Position numbers and translations under genes: made by a program. A stretch of DNA of 64,000 nt, taken from the NCBI GenBank assembly GCA_040382935.1, contig JBEIEP010000007.1, forward strand, positions 1 to 64,000. Direction: 5' to 3'. Of this stretch, positions 41,460 through 49,129 are shown in pieces. Every line of letters begins with the position of its first letter. Position 1 is the stretch's first letter. The notes below the pieces were generated by a model. The model saw nothing but the letters and a program-made list of their open reading frames with translations, was not told the DNA's origin and did not search any database. The DNA is from JALQUL01 sp040382935. Its GTDB lineage: Bacteria; Pseudomonadota; Gammaproteobacteria; Burkholderiales; Burkholderiaceae_C.

Positions 41460-41495
41460 CATACTGTATAGTAGTAAAAAGTACCAATCAGTATG
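41460..41495. promoter_or_regulatory. Candidate TetR operator and promoter
   Basis: CATACTG (41460-41466) and CAGTATG (41489-41495) are perfect inverted repeats, and TACTGTATAGTA (41462-41473) is itself a near palindrome matching at ten of twelve positions. TATAGT within it could serve as a -10 element. The whole region 41430-41495 is AT-rich, unlike its surroundings. It is the only sensible control region for both the TetR gene and the operon. Confidence 0.6.
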
Positions 41496-41532
41496 AAATA
41501 AGCCCTAACCAGTACATCTTGGAGCGTTTGTT

Positions 41533-42864
41533 GTGTTGAAACCTAAGGAATCTCTGCAAAACCCCATGCGCGTCGCCGTTGTTGGGGCGGGCATTGCGGG
41601 TTTGGCTGCCGCCCATTACCTGCGCTTAAAGGGCTTTACCGTTACCTTGTTCGAAGCGGCCGCTGAGTTTGGTGGCCATGCCCACACGGTTGATGTGCAG
41701 TTAGACGGACAAACCTTTGGCGTAGATACAGGCTTTCTGGTCTACAACGAGCGCACCTATCCCGGTTTAATTGGGCTGTTCGCCCAGTTGGGCGTGGCCA
41801 CCGCACCGACCGAAATGTCATTTTCTGTGAAGTCAGGAAGACCCGGTGGGGCCCAGCCTTTGGAGTGGAGCGGCACCTCATTGGGCAGTGTGTTTACCCA
41901 AAAACGCAACCTGCTTAGCCCGCGCTTTTGGGGTATGTTGTTGGATATTGTGCGGTTTAACCGCTTGGCAACCCGCTTGGCGGTGGTGCAAGACCGGTCG
42001 GCGCTGACGCAAACGGTAGACGCATTCCTGCGTGAGCATCGCTTTGGCAAAGGGTTTGTGGAGGACTATTTTTTGCCCATGATTGCTTGCATCTGGTCGT
42101 GTCCCACCGAGCAAATGCTGGCCTTTCCTATGGACACCTTGGTGCGCTTTTGCCACAACCACGGCCTGCTACAAATCACCGGTCGTCCACAGTGGTACAC
42201 CGTGGTGGGGGGCTCCAGAGAGTACGTCAAAAAGATCATCGCCTTGCAAGCAGATGCACGGGCTGCCACTCCGGTCACCGCCGTGCTGCGTCACTCGGAT
42301 GGCGTCGAGGTGCACACAGCATCTGGGGCAGAGGCCTTTGACCAGGTGGTATTGGCCTGCCATCCGAACCAAGCCCTGGTCTTGTTGGGATCGCGTGCGA
42401 GTGAAGCAGAACGACGCGTGTTAGGGGCTATCCGTTACCAGCCTAACGTCGCGGTACTGCACACCGATGTGTCGGTGCTTCCCACGCAAACAAAGGCTTG
42501 GGCCGCCTGGAACTACGAAAGAGCCACGTTGCCAGGCCGTGACGGCGCATCTACGGTGTGCCTGCACTACCTAATTAGTCGTTTGCAGCCGCTGCCGTTT
42601 AAAACCCCGGTTGTTGTTTCTCTCAATCCATTGGTAGCGCCCGCGGCAGACAAAACCCTGCAAAGCTTTCGGTACGACCACCCGGTGTTTGACCAGGCCG
42701 CCATTTCGGCGCAACAAGAGCTACCTGGGTTGCAGGGTCAGCAACGGACTTGGTTTTGTGGGGCGTGGTGTGGCTACGGGTTCCATGAAGATGGCCTGCA
42801 ATCGGGCCTGGCAGTGGCCCAGCATATGGCGGTCATTGGTGCTTCGGGGGAGCCCAAGCCTTGA
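41533..42864 (+). CDS. FAD-dependent oxidoreductase of the fatty-acid modification cluster
   Basis: The 443-residue flavoprotein has the FAD motif VAVVGAGIAGLAAAHYL (about residues 14-30) and the segment GGHAHTVDVQLDGQTFGVDT typical of the amine-oxidase-like oxidoreductases encoded beside DUF1365 and cyclopropane-synthase genes. Homologues in Rhodobacter clusters include the desaturase UfaD of furan fatty acid synthesis; whether this one does the same is not shown. GTG at 41533 has GGAG eight bases upstream; ATG at 41566 starts exactly at the family N-terminus. The eleven extra codons are encoded by a copy of the dispersed inverted-repeat arm. Confidence 0.88.
   Translation: MLKPKESLQNPMRVAVVGAGIAGLAAAHYLRLKGFTVTLFEAAAEFGGHAHTVDVQLDGQTFGVDTGFLVYNERTYPGLIGLFAQLGVATAPTEMSFSVKSGRPGGAQPLEWSGTSLGSVFTQKRNLLSPRFWGMLLDIVRFNRLATRLAVVQDRSALTQTVDAFLREHRFGKGFVEDYFLPMIACIWSCPTEQMLAFPMDTLVRFCHNHGLLQITGRPQWYTVVGGSREYVKKIIALQADARAATPVTAVLRHSDGVEVHTASGAEAFDQVVLACHPNQALVLLGSRASEAERRVLGAIRYQPNVAVLHTDVSVLPTQTKAWAAWNYERATLPGRDGASTVCLHYLISRLQPLPFKTPVVVSLNPLVAPAADKTLQSFRYDHPVFDQAAISAQQELPGLQGQQRTWFCGAWCGYGFHEDGLQSGLAVAQHMAVIGASGEPKP
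41547..41572. repeat. Partial inverted-repeat element overlapping a start codon
   Basis: GGAATCTCTGCAAAACCCCA followed by TGCGCG matches the terminal arm of the element at 14183-14201 and the copy at 52115-52148 read in reverse. The ATG at 41566 lies inside it, so it provides the sequence immediately before the family-conserved N-terminus of the flavoprotein. Confidence 0.65.
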
Positions 42865-43760
42865 ATACCTTCTCAGTTCCCCAAGTCATCGGTGACGGCG
42901 GACTGCCTACCCAGCCCCTGCTTGCGCGCGGGCAGGTCTGGCACCGGCGCATGGCGCCCGTGGGCCACGTGTTTAGTTACGCCAGCTATTTCGTGATGCT
43001 GCCTATGCGAACGCTGGGCCAGGGGTGTGATGGGCTGCGCCGCAACCGGCGCGGTTTGCTGAGTTTTTACGACCGTGACCACGGCGATGCCAGCGAGAAC
43101 GCCGTAGCCTGGTTGGACCAACTTCTGATCGACCAAGGGATCACCGACGCATCTGGCCCGCTGTGGTTGCTCACCTACCCCAGGGTATTGGGTTATGCCT
43201 TCAAACCCGTGAGTATCTGGTACGCCTACCGCGCTGACCACACACTGGCCGCCGTTGTCGCCGAAGTCAACAACACCTTTGGGGAGCGCCATTGCTATGT
43301 GTTGGTCGAGCCCAGCTTGCAAGGCCCTGGCAGCGCCACGGCCATCAAAGTGTTTCATGTTTCGCCATTTTGCAGTGTGGCGGGGGAGTACAGGTTTCAA
43401 TTCACATTGAGTCCTGTGGCCGATACGCCCCTGTTACCACTGCATTCACCAGACAACAGCGTTACGCCACAGCCGTCCGCAGGCCGTCGAATCACGGTTC
43501 TGGTGGATTTGTACCAGGCAGGCCACAACCTCAACGCCGTCACGCCAACCACCGACGCCTTGCAGTGCCTGCTACGAACCGGCATCGCTGCCACCTTGTC
43601 GCCTTTGACTGCCCGCGCTGCGCGTCGCGCATTCTGGGGCGTGCCATTGATGACGCTGATGGTGGTGGTGCGCATCCATTGGCAGGCGCTTCGCCTTTAC
43701 GCCAAGCGCGTGCCCTTTTTCTCCAAACCTGTGCCTCCTTCTCAACCCGTTACAAGATGA
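42861..43760 (+). CDS. DUF1365 family protein
   Basis: The 299-residue product shows the DUF1365 blocks RRMAPVGHVFSYASYFVML, WLLTYPRVLGYAFKPVSIWY and EVNNTFGERHCYVL. Its role is unknown but the family is almost always encoded between an FAD oxidoreductase and a cyclopropane-synthase-like gene, as here. The start is TTG at 42861, overlapping the upstream stop (TTGA), with GGGAG eight bases before. The stop overlaps the methyltransferase ATG. Confidence 0.9.
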   Translation: MNTFSVPQVIGDGGLPTQPLLARGQVWHRRMAPVGHVFSYASYFVMLPMRTLGQGCDGLRRNRRGLLSFYDRDHGDASENAVAWLDQLLIDQGITDASGPLWLLTYPRVLGYAFKPVSIWYAYRADHTLAAVVAEVNNTFGERHCYVLVEPSLQGPGSATAIKVFHVSPFCSVAGEYRFQFTLSPVADTPLLPLHSPDNSVTPQPSAGRRITVLVDLYQAGHNLNAVTPTTDALQCLLRTGIAATLSPLTARAARRAFWGVPLMTLMVVVRIHWQALRLYAKRVPFFSKPVPPSQPVTR

Positions 43761-45004
43761 ATACCATCTCCAACATCCATCCCGGTTTACCCACACCCAG
43801 CAGATTACCGCGATCGGCCAAGGCCGTCATTCGGCTACTGGTGCGTATGCCTGTGGGCCGTCTCGACTTGGAATTGCCCAATGGTGCCCGCCACCAGCTA
43901 GGGGGACTTCATCCCGGCGCGCAGGATCTGCACGCCGCTATCGTGGTCAAGGATTGGGTGGTTTTCCAACTCGCGCTCAAATCGGGCGACATCGGGTTTG
44001 CGCAAAGCTACATCGACGGGCAATGGCAAACCCCAGATTTGGCCGCATTGCTACGCCTGATGCTGGCCAACCGCGACCACCTCGAAAAAGTCGTCTATGG
44101 CACCTGGTGGGGGGCCGCCTGGTACCGTATTCGCCATTGGATGAACCGCAACTCCAAAGTGGGAAGTGAGAGAAACATCCATGCCCACTACGACCTGGGA
44201 AACGACTTTTACCGCCTGTGGTTAGACCCCGGGATGAGCTACTCCAGCGCGTGGTTCAAAGGCAATTTAAAGGGTGACCTGTTGGCCGCCCAAAATGCCA
44301 AGATGGCGCTGGCTTTGGCGCAAGCGGAGGTGGGGCCAGGCACCCGCCTGTTGGAGGTGGGCTGCGGCTGGGGTGGATTGGCTGAAATGGCCGCAGGATC
44401 CTTGGGTGCGCAGGTCAAGGGCATTACTTTGTCAAAAGCCCAGCTGCAATGGGCACAAGAGCGCATCGCAAGGGTTGGGTTATCAGACCGTGTTGAATTA
44501 AGTTACCAAGACTACCGCGACCTTCCCAACGCGCACGCGGCGCAACCCTTTGATGCGATTGTTTCGATTGAGATGTTTGAGGCGGTGGGTCAGGCCTATT
44601 GGGAAAGCTACTTTTCCATGGTCAAGCAATGCCTTAAATCCTCAGGCAAGGCCTGTATTCAGACCATCACCATACGAGACGACCTGTTTGAGCGTTACCG
44701 GCAGTCCACCGACTTTATTCAGCAGTACATCTTTCCAGGCGGCTTGCTCCCAAGCGCAAAGGAGTTTGGGCAGGCGGTGAACCGGGCCGGTCTCAAAGTG
44801 GTCCACCGTATGGCGATGGGCCAAGATTACGCCGAGACCCTAAGGCGCTGGCGAGAGAGCTTTATGAGCCAGGCCGAACCCGTCGCACAGCAAGGCTTTG
44901 ATCAAAAGTTTGTGCGCACCTGGGAGTTTTACCTCGCCTACTGCGAAGCGGCATTTGACGATGGCGCAACCAACGTTTACCAATTCACCTTAAGCCATGC
45001 GTAA
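43757..45004 (+). CDS. Cyclopropane-fatty-acid-synthase-like methyltransferase
   Basis: The 415-residue enzyme methylates unsaturated acyl chains of phospholipids using S-adenosylmethionine. The SAM-binding motif is LLEVGCGWGGLAEMA (about residues 198-212); HYDLGNDFYRLWLD and MSYSSAWF are the substrate-side signatures, and FIQQYIFPGGLLPS is the conserved C-terminal block. In this gene context it might make a methylated or furan acid precursor (UfaM-like) and not a cyclopropane ring. I take ATG 43757, which overlaps the DUF1365 stop; an open frame further upstream lies inside that gene. Confidence 0.92.
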   Translation: MNTISNIHPGLPTPSRLPRSAKAVIRLLVRMPVGRLDLELPNGARHQLGGLHPGAQDLHAAIVVKDWVVFQLALKSGDIGFAQSYIDGQWQTPDLAALLRLMLANRDHLEKVVYGTWWGAAWYRIRHWMNRNSKVGSERNIHAHYDLGNDFYRLWLDPGMSYSSAWFKGNLKGDLLAAQNAKMALALAQAEVGPGTRLLEVGCGWGGLAEMAAGSLGAQVKGITLSKAQLQWAQERIARVGLSDRVELSYQDYRDLPNAHAAQPFDAIVSIEMFEAVGQAYWESYFSMVKQCLKSSGKACIQTITIRDDLFERYRQSTDFIQQYIFPGGLLPSAKEFGQAVNRAGLKVVHRMAMGQDYAETLRRWRESFMSQAEPVAQQGFDQKFVRTWEFYLAYCEAAFDDGATNVYQFTLSHA

Positions 45005-45674
45005 CCTTCCACAAGCTGCACCCAGCGCGGTTGATACCGCCGTTTGTACCAACAGTGCTACGGTCGGGTTCCCCAGACGCACGGCGCTGAAATTCGTGAC
45101 CCTGGGTGGCCTTTGGGCGTCAACATGGATGGCAGGCACAGTGGCCTTGCCTACCCAAGTGCAGGCTCAAGCAGTCAGACCGCTCGCACCGCTCAACGAA
45201 GTGACGACCGCATTGTCCGACGCCCAAGCGCTTGCCAGCGCCCCTGTGCGATTCTTTGGGCTGTTGATTTACGACCTTACCCTGTGGGCAGGCAAGGGAT
45301 TTGATTTGTTGCGCTACGACCAACAGGCTTTTGCCCTGACGCTGACCTATGCCAGGGCGCTGGGCGGCAAGGACATCGCAGAACGCTCATTGACCGAAAT
45401 GCGTCGGGTGGGCAGGTTTGACAAAAACCAAGAAACGCAGTGGTTGAACCTCATGCGCACGGCATTTCCTGATGTGGTGGAAAAAGACCGCATCACCGGC
45501 AGTCACGATGGCAAAGGCGGGGTTCAGTTTTGGCACAACGGACGCGCTACGGCCAAGACCAATGACCCCATGTTCGCACGCTTGTTTTTTGGTATTTGGC
45601 TGGCACCACAAACCTCTGTTCCGACGCTGCGCGATACCTTGATCGCAGCGACTGCAAAAAACAAAAATGACTGA
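44997..45674 (+). CDS. Chalcone-isomerase-like protein, exported
   Basis: The 225-residue protein has a basic start and a hydrophobic stretch ending ALPTQVQAQA, probably a signal peptide; a twin-Arg (PRRTALKFVTLGG) before it resembles a Tat signal. The body (APVRFFGLLIYDLTLW, RSLTEMRRVGRF, GHDGK-type and WLAPQTSVPTLRDTLI segments) fits the chalcone-isomerase-like family encoded in these clusters. Its substrate is unknown; there is no flavonoid pathway. It overlaps the genes on both sides by eight bases. Confidence 0.85.
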   Translation: MRNLPQAAPSAVDTAVCTNSATVGFPRRTALKFVTLGGLWASTWMAGTVALPTQVQAQAVRPLAPLNEVTTALSDAQALASAPVRFFGLLIYDLTLWAGKGFDLLRYDQQAFALTLTYARALGGKDIAERSLTEMRRVGRFDKNQETQWLNLMRTAFPDVVEKDRITGSHDGKGGVQFWHNGRATAKTNDPMFARLFFGIWLAPQTSVPTLRDTLIAATAKNKND

Positions 45675-47007
45675 TTCCAGCCCCATTTTGGCAACTAAAA
45701 CTACCCCTGCCATGGGCGTTGCCTACGGCGCATTGGGCCTGCCCTTGGCTTTTGTCTCTTTGCCTCTGTATGTTGCGCTTCCGCATCATTACGCTAGCAA
45801 TTTCGGTCTTTCACTGGGGTTGTTGGGCCTTGTTCTTTTGTTGACCCGATTGCTTGATGCCTTTATCGACCCATTTATTGGCCAATCCCTAGACCGTCAG
45901 TTCGCCCGCGGTACGTCACGCGTTTGGGCGGGGATGGGGTGGGCTGCAATGGGCATGGCGACGGGGCTGACCGCTCTGTGGTGGCCGCCCATCGGGTGGG
46001 TCGGCGCAGCCAACGGCTTGGTGGTTTGGCTGGTTGCGGCATTGATGCTGACCTATCTATGTTTTAGTTGGACCAGTATCGCCCATCAGGCCTGGGGCGC
46101 GCGCTGGGGTGGCACCGCCGTTCAGCGCGCCGGGTGGGTGGCCTGGCGAGAAGGGGCGGGCTTGTTGGGGGTCATTTTGGCCAGCGTAACCCCTGCCGTT
46201 ATTGGTTTGACCGGTGCGCATGGCCTCATGGTGGTGACCCTTGTGCTGGGCTGGGTAGGTTTGTCGCTTACCCGCAAACTGCCCACCACCAAGGCTGACC
46301 CACAAACCGCATTGGGCGGCGCCATAGATGCGCCTGTCTCGACGACAAAGCCTGCGGCCACCTCCGTCTGGTTGCCCTGGCAAACCCCAGGTTTTGCGCG
46401 CTTGTTTTTGATTTTTTCATTGAATGGAATCGCCAGCGCGGTGCCCGCCACGCTCTTGCTGTTTTTTGTAGCCGATGTTTTAAAAACGCCCGCGTGGCAA
46501 CCGGTGTTTTTGGCCAGCTACTTTGTCGCAGCCGCCCTTTGTGTCCCCTTGTGGGTGGCCTGTGTGCGCTACGTGGGCCTGCGCCGCACCTGGTTACTGG
46601 GCATGGCGCTTAGCATTGCCAGCTTTTGCGCAACGCCCTTGCTAGGGGCCTCTGACCACTGGGCCTTTTTGGCGGTGTGTTTGGCCAGTGGCTGCGCCTT
46701 GGGTGCTGATCTGGTCGTGCCCGGTGCCATGCTGGCCGGGTTAACGGCCAAGGCACAGGGCGCCGAACGCGCCGAAAGCCGGTTCTTTGCGTGGTGGGCC
46801 TTGGCCGGAAAACTCAATTTGGCACTCGCCGCCGGTATCAGCCTGCCCGCGTTGGCTTACTTTGGCTACCAAGCGGGTACGACCGACAGCACCGCTTTAT
46901 TGGCGCTGTCTTTGGCGTACGGACTGGTGCCTTGCGCGCTCAAGGTATTGGCCTTTGGCGCGCTGTTTGGACTGAAAGAGCCTGTCCCGCAGAGTGCCAC
47001 CGCTTAA
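45667..47007 (+). CDS. MFS transporter, GPH-like
   Basis: The 446-residue inner-membrane protein has about twelve helices and the sugar-cation symporter-like motif LLTRLLDAFIDPFIGQSLDR (about residues 57-76), an Asp-rich helix shared with the MelB/GPH group. Transporters of this kind recur in the sigma-E/ChrR-type lipid clusters. Cargo is unknown, perhaps a lipid or its precursor. It overlaps the chalcone-isomerase-like gene by eight bases and the next gene starts 40 bp after its stop. Confidence 0.87.
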   Translation: MTDSSPILATKTTPAMGVAYGALGLPLAFVSLPLYVALPHHYASNFGLSLGLLGLVLLLTRLLDAFIDPFIGQSLDRQFARGTSRVWAGMGWAAMGMATGLTALWWPPIGWVGAANGLVVWLVAALMLTYLCFSWTSIAHQAWGARWGGTAVQRAGWVAWREGAGLLGVILASVTPAVIGLTGAHGLMVVTLVLGWVGLSLTRKLPTTKADPQTALGGAIDAPVSTTKPAATSVWLPWQTPGFARLFLIFSLNGIASAVPATLLLFFVADVLKTPAWQPVFLASYFVAAALCVPLWVACVRYVGLRRTWLLGMALSIASFCATPLLGASDHWAFLAVCLASGCALGADLVVPGAMLAGLTAKAQGAERAESRFFAWWALAGKLNLALAAGISLPALAYFGYQAGTTDSTALLALSLAYGLVPCALKVLAFGALFGLKEPVPQSATA

Positions 47008-47047
47008 CCAATCAGGTCAACTGCCCTTTAACCTTCCTCCTCAACCC

Positions 47048-47677
47048 ATGAACACCATGTCGCCTTTTCATCGACGCAACCCGTCCCCATCGAACACCAC
47101 CTTTCAAACCATCAAGGCTTGGCTGCATTGGCTACGACACGCGCTGCGCAAAGCCAAGCGTTGGGTCGGCCTACTGGCCCTAGCGCCCCTGTTAATCGCC
47201 TGCGCTGGCCCGCAGGTCAGTGACTATGCCAATGAAAAGCCCGCCTTGGACTTGGCGCAGTACTTCAATGGAACGGTCACAGGACACGGCATTTTCACCG
47301 ACAGGGCCGGCCATATCGTGCGCCGTTTTGTGGTCAAAATGAACTGCACGTGGGAGGGCAACCAAGGTGTGTTGGACGAGGACTTTACCTATAGCGATGG
47401 CAGCAAAGAGCGCCGGGTGTGGCGTTTGACCCGGCAGGCCGACGGCTCCTACGTTGGCAAAGCAGACGATGTGGTGGGGCAGGCCGTTGGCCAGGTTGCA
47501 GGCAACGCACTGCGCTGGAGTTACACCTTGGCACTGCCTGTTGACGGACGGGTCTGGCACGTCGATTTTGACGACTGGATGGTGTTGATGGACGAGAAAA
47601 CCATGCTCAACAAAGCCACCATGAGCAAATGGGGGATTCGCTTGGGCGAGGTCACGCTTTCATTTACCAAAGGCTGA
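47048..47677 (+). CDS. DUF3833 family lipoprotein
   Basis: The 209-residue product has a long basic N-terminus and a lipobox LLALAPLLIAC, so it is probably a lipoprotein. The DUF3833 body is seen in LDLAQYFNGTVTGHGIFTDR, FVVKMNCTWEGNQGVLDEDF and WHVDFDDWMVLMDEKTMLNK. Function is unknown; it is a constant member of these clusters. The start is uncertain: ATGs at 46994, 47048 and 47057 are in frame and none has a good ribosome site. I chose 47048, after the upstream stop. Confidence 0.85.
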   Translation: MNTMSPFHRRNPSPSNTTFQTIKAWLHWLRHALRKAKRWVGLLALAPLLIACAGPQVSDYANEKPALDLAQYFNGTVTGHGIFTDRAGHIVRRFVVKMNCTWEGNQGVLDEDFTYSDGSKERRVWRLTRQADGSYVGKADDVVGQAVGQVAGNALRWSYTLALPVDGRVWHVDFDDWMVLMDEKTMLNKATMSKWGIRLGEVTLSFTKG

Positions 47678-47678
47678 T

Positions 47679-48449
47679 ATGGCACTCAATCCTCCTATCG
47701 TGGACTGGTCTGGAAAAATCGTTTGGGTGATAGGTGCTTCTAGCGGCATTGGCCGCGCTACCGCACATGCATTGCACAGGGCGGGGGCTACTGTGGTTGT
47801 TTCGGCGCGCAATGAAGGGGCCTTACAGGCCTTTGTCAGCGAGCACAAAAGAAGCCAGGCCGTGGCGCTAGACATTACTGATGCACCGGCGGTGCAAGCC
47901 GCCGCAAAAATGGTGGTCGCCATCTACAGTCGCTTAGACATGGTTTTGGTTTGTGTGGGTCACTACGCACCCCAATCGGCCCAAAACTTTGACCTGCCAG
48001 AAATGCTGCGCCACCCCGCCATCAATTACGATGCCACACTGCATTGCCTGGCTGCCACGTTGCCGCAACTGCTGCGCCAGGGCAGCGGGCATATTAGCCT
48101 GATCTCCAGCGTGGCGGGGTTCCGCGGGCTGCCCAAGGCACTGGCCTATGGGCCGACCAAAGCGGCGCTTATCAATCTGGCCGAGGTCTTGTACCTTGAC
48201 CTCAAAGGCAGTGGCGTTGCGGTGTCACTTATCAATCCGGGCTTTGTCGCCACGCCTCTTACCGCGCAAAACAACTTTGCGATGCCCGCGCTATTGACTC
48301 CGGATCAAGCCGCGGAACACATTCTTGCGGGATGGGCCAAGGGCCGGTTTGAGATTCATTTTCCTAAACGGTTTACGCTTTGGCTGAAATTGCTTAGAGT
48401 GTTGCCGACTTCGCTCTATTTCTCGTTGATCCGTCGCGTTGCCGTATAA
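47679..48449 (+). CDS. Short-chain dehydrogenase/reductase
   Basis: The 256-residue enzyme has the SDR cofactor motif GASSGIGRATA (about residues 18-28) and the catalytic Ser-Tyr-Lys in SLISSVAGFRG and AYGPTKAALINL (Ser about 142, Tyr about 155, Lys about 159). It reduces or oxidises a carbonyl/alcohol with NAD(P). Its start lies one base after the DUF3833 stop. Substrate is probably a lipid intermediate of the operon, inferred from position. Confidence 0.92.
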   Translation: MALNPPIVDWSGKIVWVIGASSGIGRATAHALHRAGATVVVSARNEGALQAFVSEHKRSQAVALDITDAPAVQAAAKMVVAIYSRLDMVLVCVGHYAPQSAQNFDLPEMLRHPAINYDATLHCLAATLPQLLRQGSGHISLISSVAGFRGLPKALAYGPTKAALINLAEVLYLDLKGSGVAVSLINPGFVATPLTAQNNFAMPALLTPDQAAEHILAGWAKGRFEIHFPKRFTLWLKLLRVLPTSLYFSLIRRVAV

Positions 48450-48493
48450 GGAACACCACCAAATTTCGTTCAACCCTCACTTAGCCGCCGCCC

Positions 48494-48928
48494 ATGATCC
48501 CTTTACCCAAAGACCCCCGCACCGCCGCCGTGGTGGTCTACTACCAAGCACTGACGCCTGCTTCGTTAGACCAGCTCGCCCACGTCTACGCCAACGACGC
48601 GGCGTTTAAAGACCCGTTTAACCAAGTCCAAGGGCTGGCAGCGATACGCCATATTTTCCAGAAGATGTTCGACAAGCTGGACAGCCCGCGCTTTACCGTG
48701 CTGAACACCTTGACCGATGGTGACCAGGCGATGCTGGTGTGGGACTTCACCTTTTCAAAGAAAGGCTTGCCCTCACCCATGTGCATCCACGGTAGCAGCC
48801 ATTTGCGGTTTGACACAACAGGCAAAGTGGTGTGGCACCGCGACTATTGGGACGCCGCCGAGGAGCTGTACAGCAAGCTGCCCGTTATTGGTGCGTTAAT
48901 GCGCTGGTTGCAGCGACAACTGGCCTAA
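48494..48928 (+). CDS. Nuclear transport factor 2-like (SnoaL fold) protein
   Basis: The 144-residue protein has the NTF2-like cone fold: AVVVYYQALTPASLDQLAHV, VYANDAAFKDPFNQVQGLAA and IHGSSHLRFDTTGKVVWHRD are the usual blocks. Such proteins bind or isomerise small hydrophobic compounds. It is the last gene of the TetR-controlled operon, 44 bp after the SDR gene, and the same family ends or begins the cluster in other bacteria. Confidence 0.88.
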   Translation: MIPLPKDPRTAAVVVYYQALTPASLDQLAHVYANDAAFKDPFNQVQGLAAIRHIFQKMFDKLDSPRFTVLNTLTDGDQAMLVWDFTFSKKGLPSPMCIHGSSHLRFDTTGKVVWHRDYWDAAEELYSKLPVIGALMRWLQRQLA

Positions 48929-48950
48929 GAAACTTCAATCCGTCAAACCT

Positions 48951-49120
48951 TGTAACGCGACAGCCCTACCCAAGAATGAACTAGGCCGACTAGAAGACCT
49001 GCCCGCTGCGTATGCCCAAGAACTGAGGGACTTGAACCTAGGCCCTCTGTGGCCCAGCCATAGGCACACCCCCAATGCGGTGCGGCTGATTGTGGAGGGC
49101 GAGGGCAGCTATGGTTTACC
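48951..49120 (+). pseudogene. Internally deleted remnant of gentisate 1,2-dioxygenase
   Basis: One frame reads NELGRLEDLPAAYAQELRDL, then NLGPLWPS, directly joined to HRHTPNAVRLIVEGEGSYG. The first part matches the N-terminus of gentisate 1,2-dioxygenase, the second the cupin metal-site region (His-x-His) normally some 70 residues later. There is no start codon or room for the rest of the enzyme (about 350 residues); the next gene starts at 49130. The joint lies at about 49058-49062. Confidence 0.75.
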
Positions 49121-49129
49121 ATTTACCCC

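Noticed and set aside
43292..43756. N-terminal extension of the cyclopropane-synthase-like frame
   Set aside because: It lies within the DUF1365 gene in another frame; the ATG at 43757 overlaps the DUF1365 stop and starts a normal-length enzyme.
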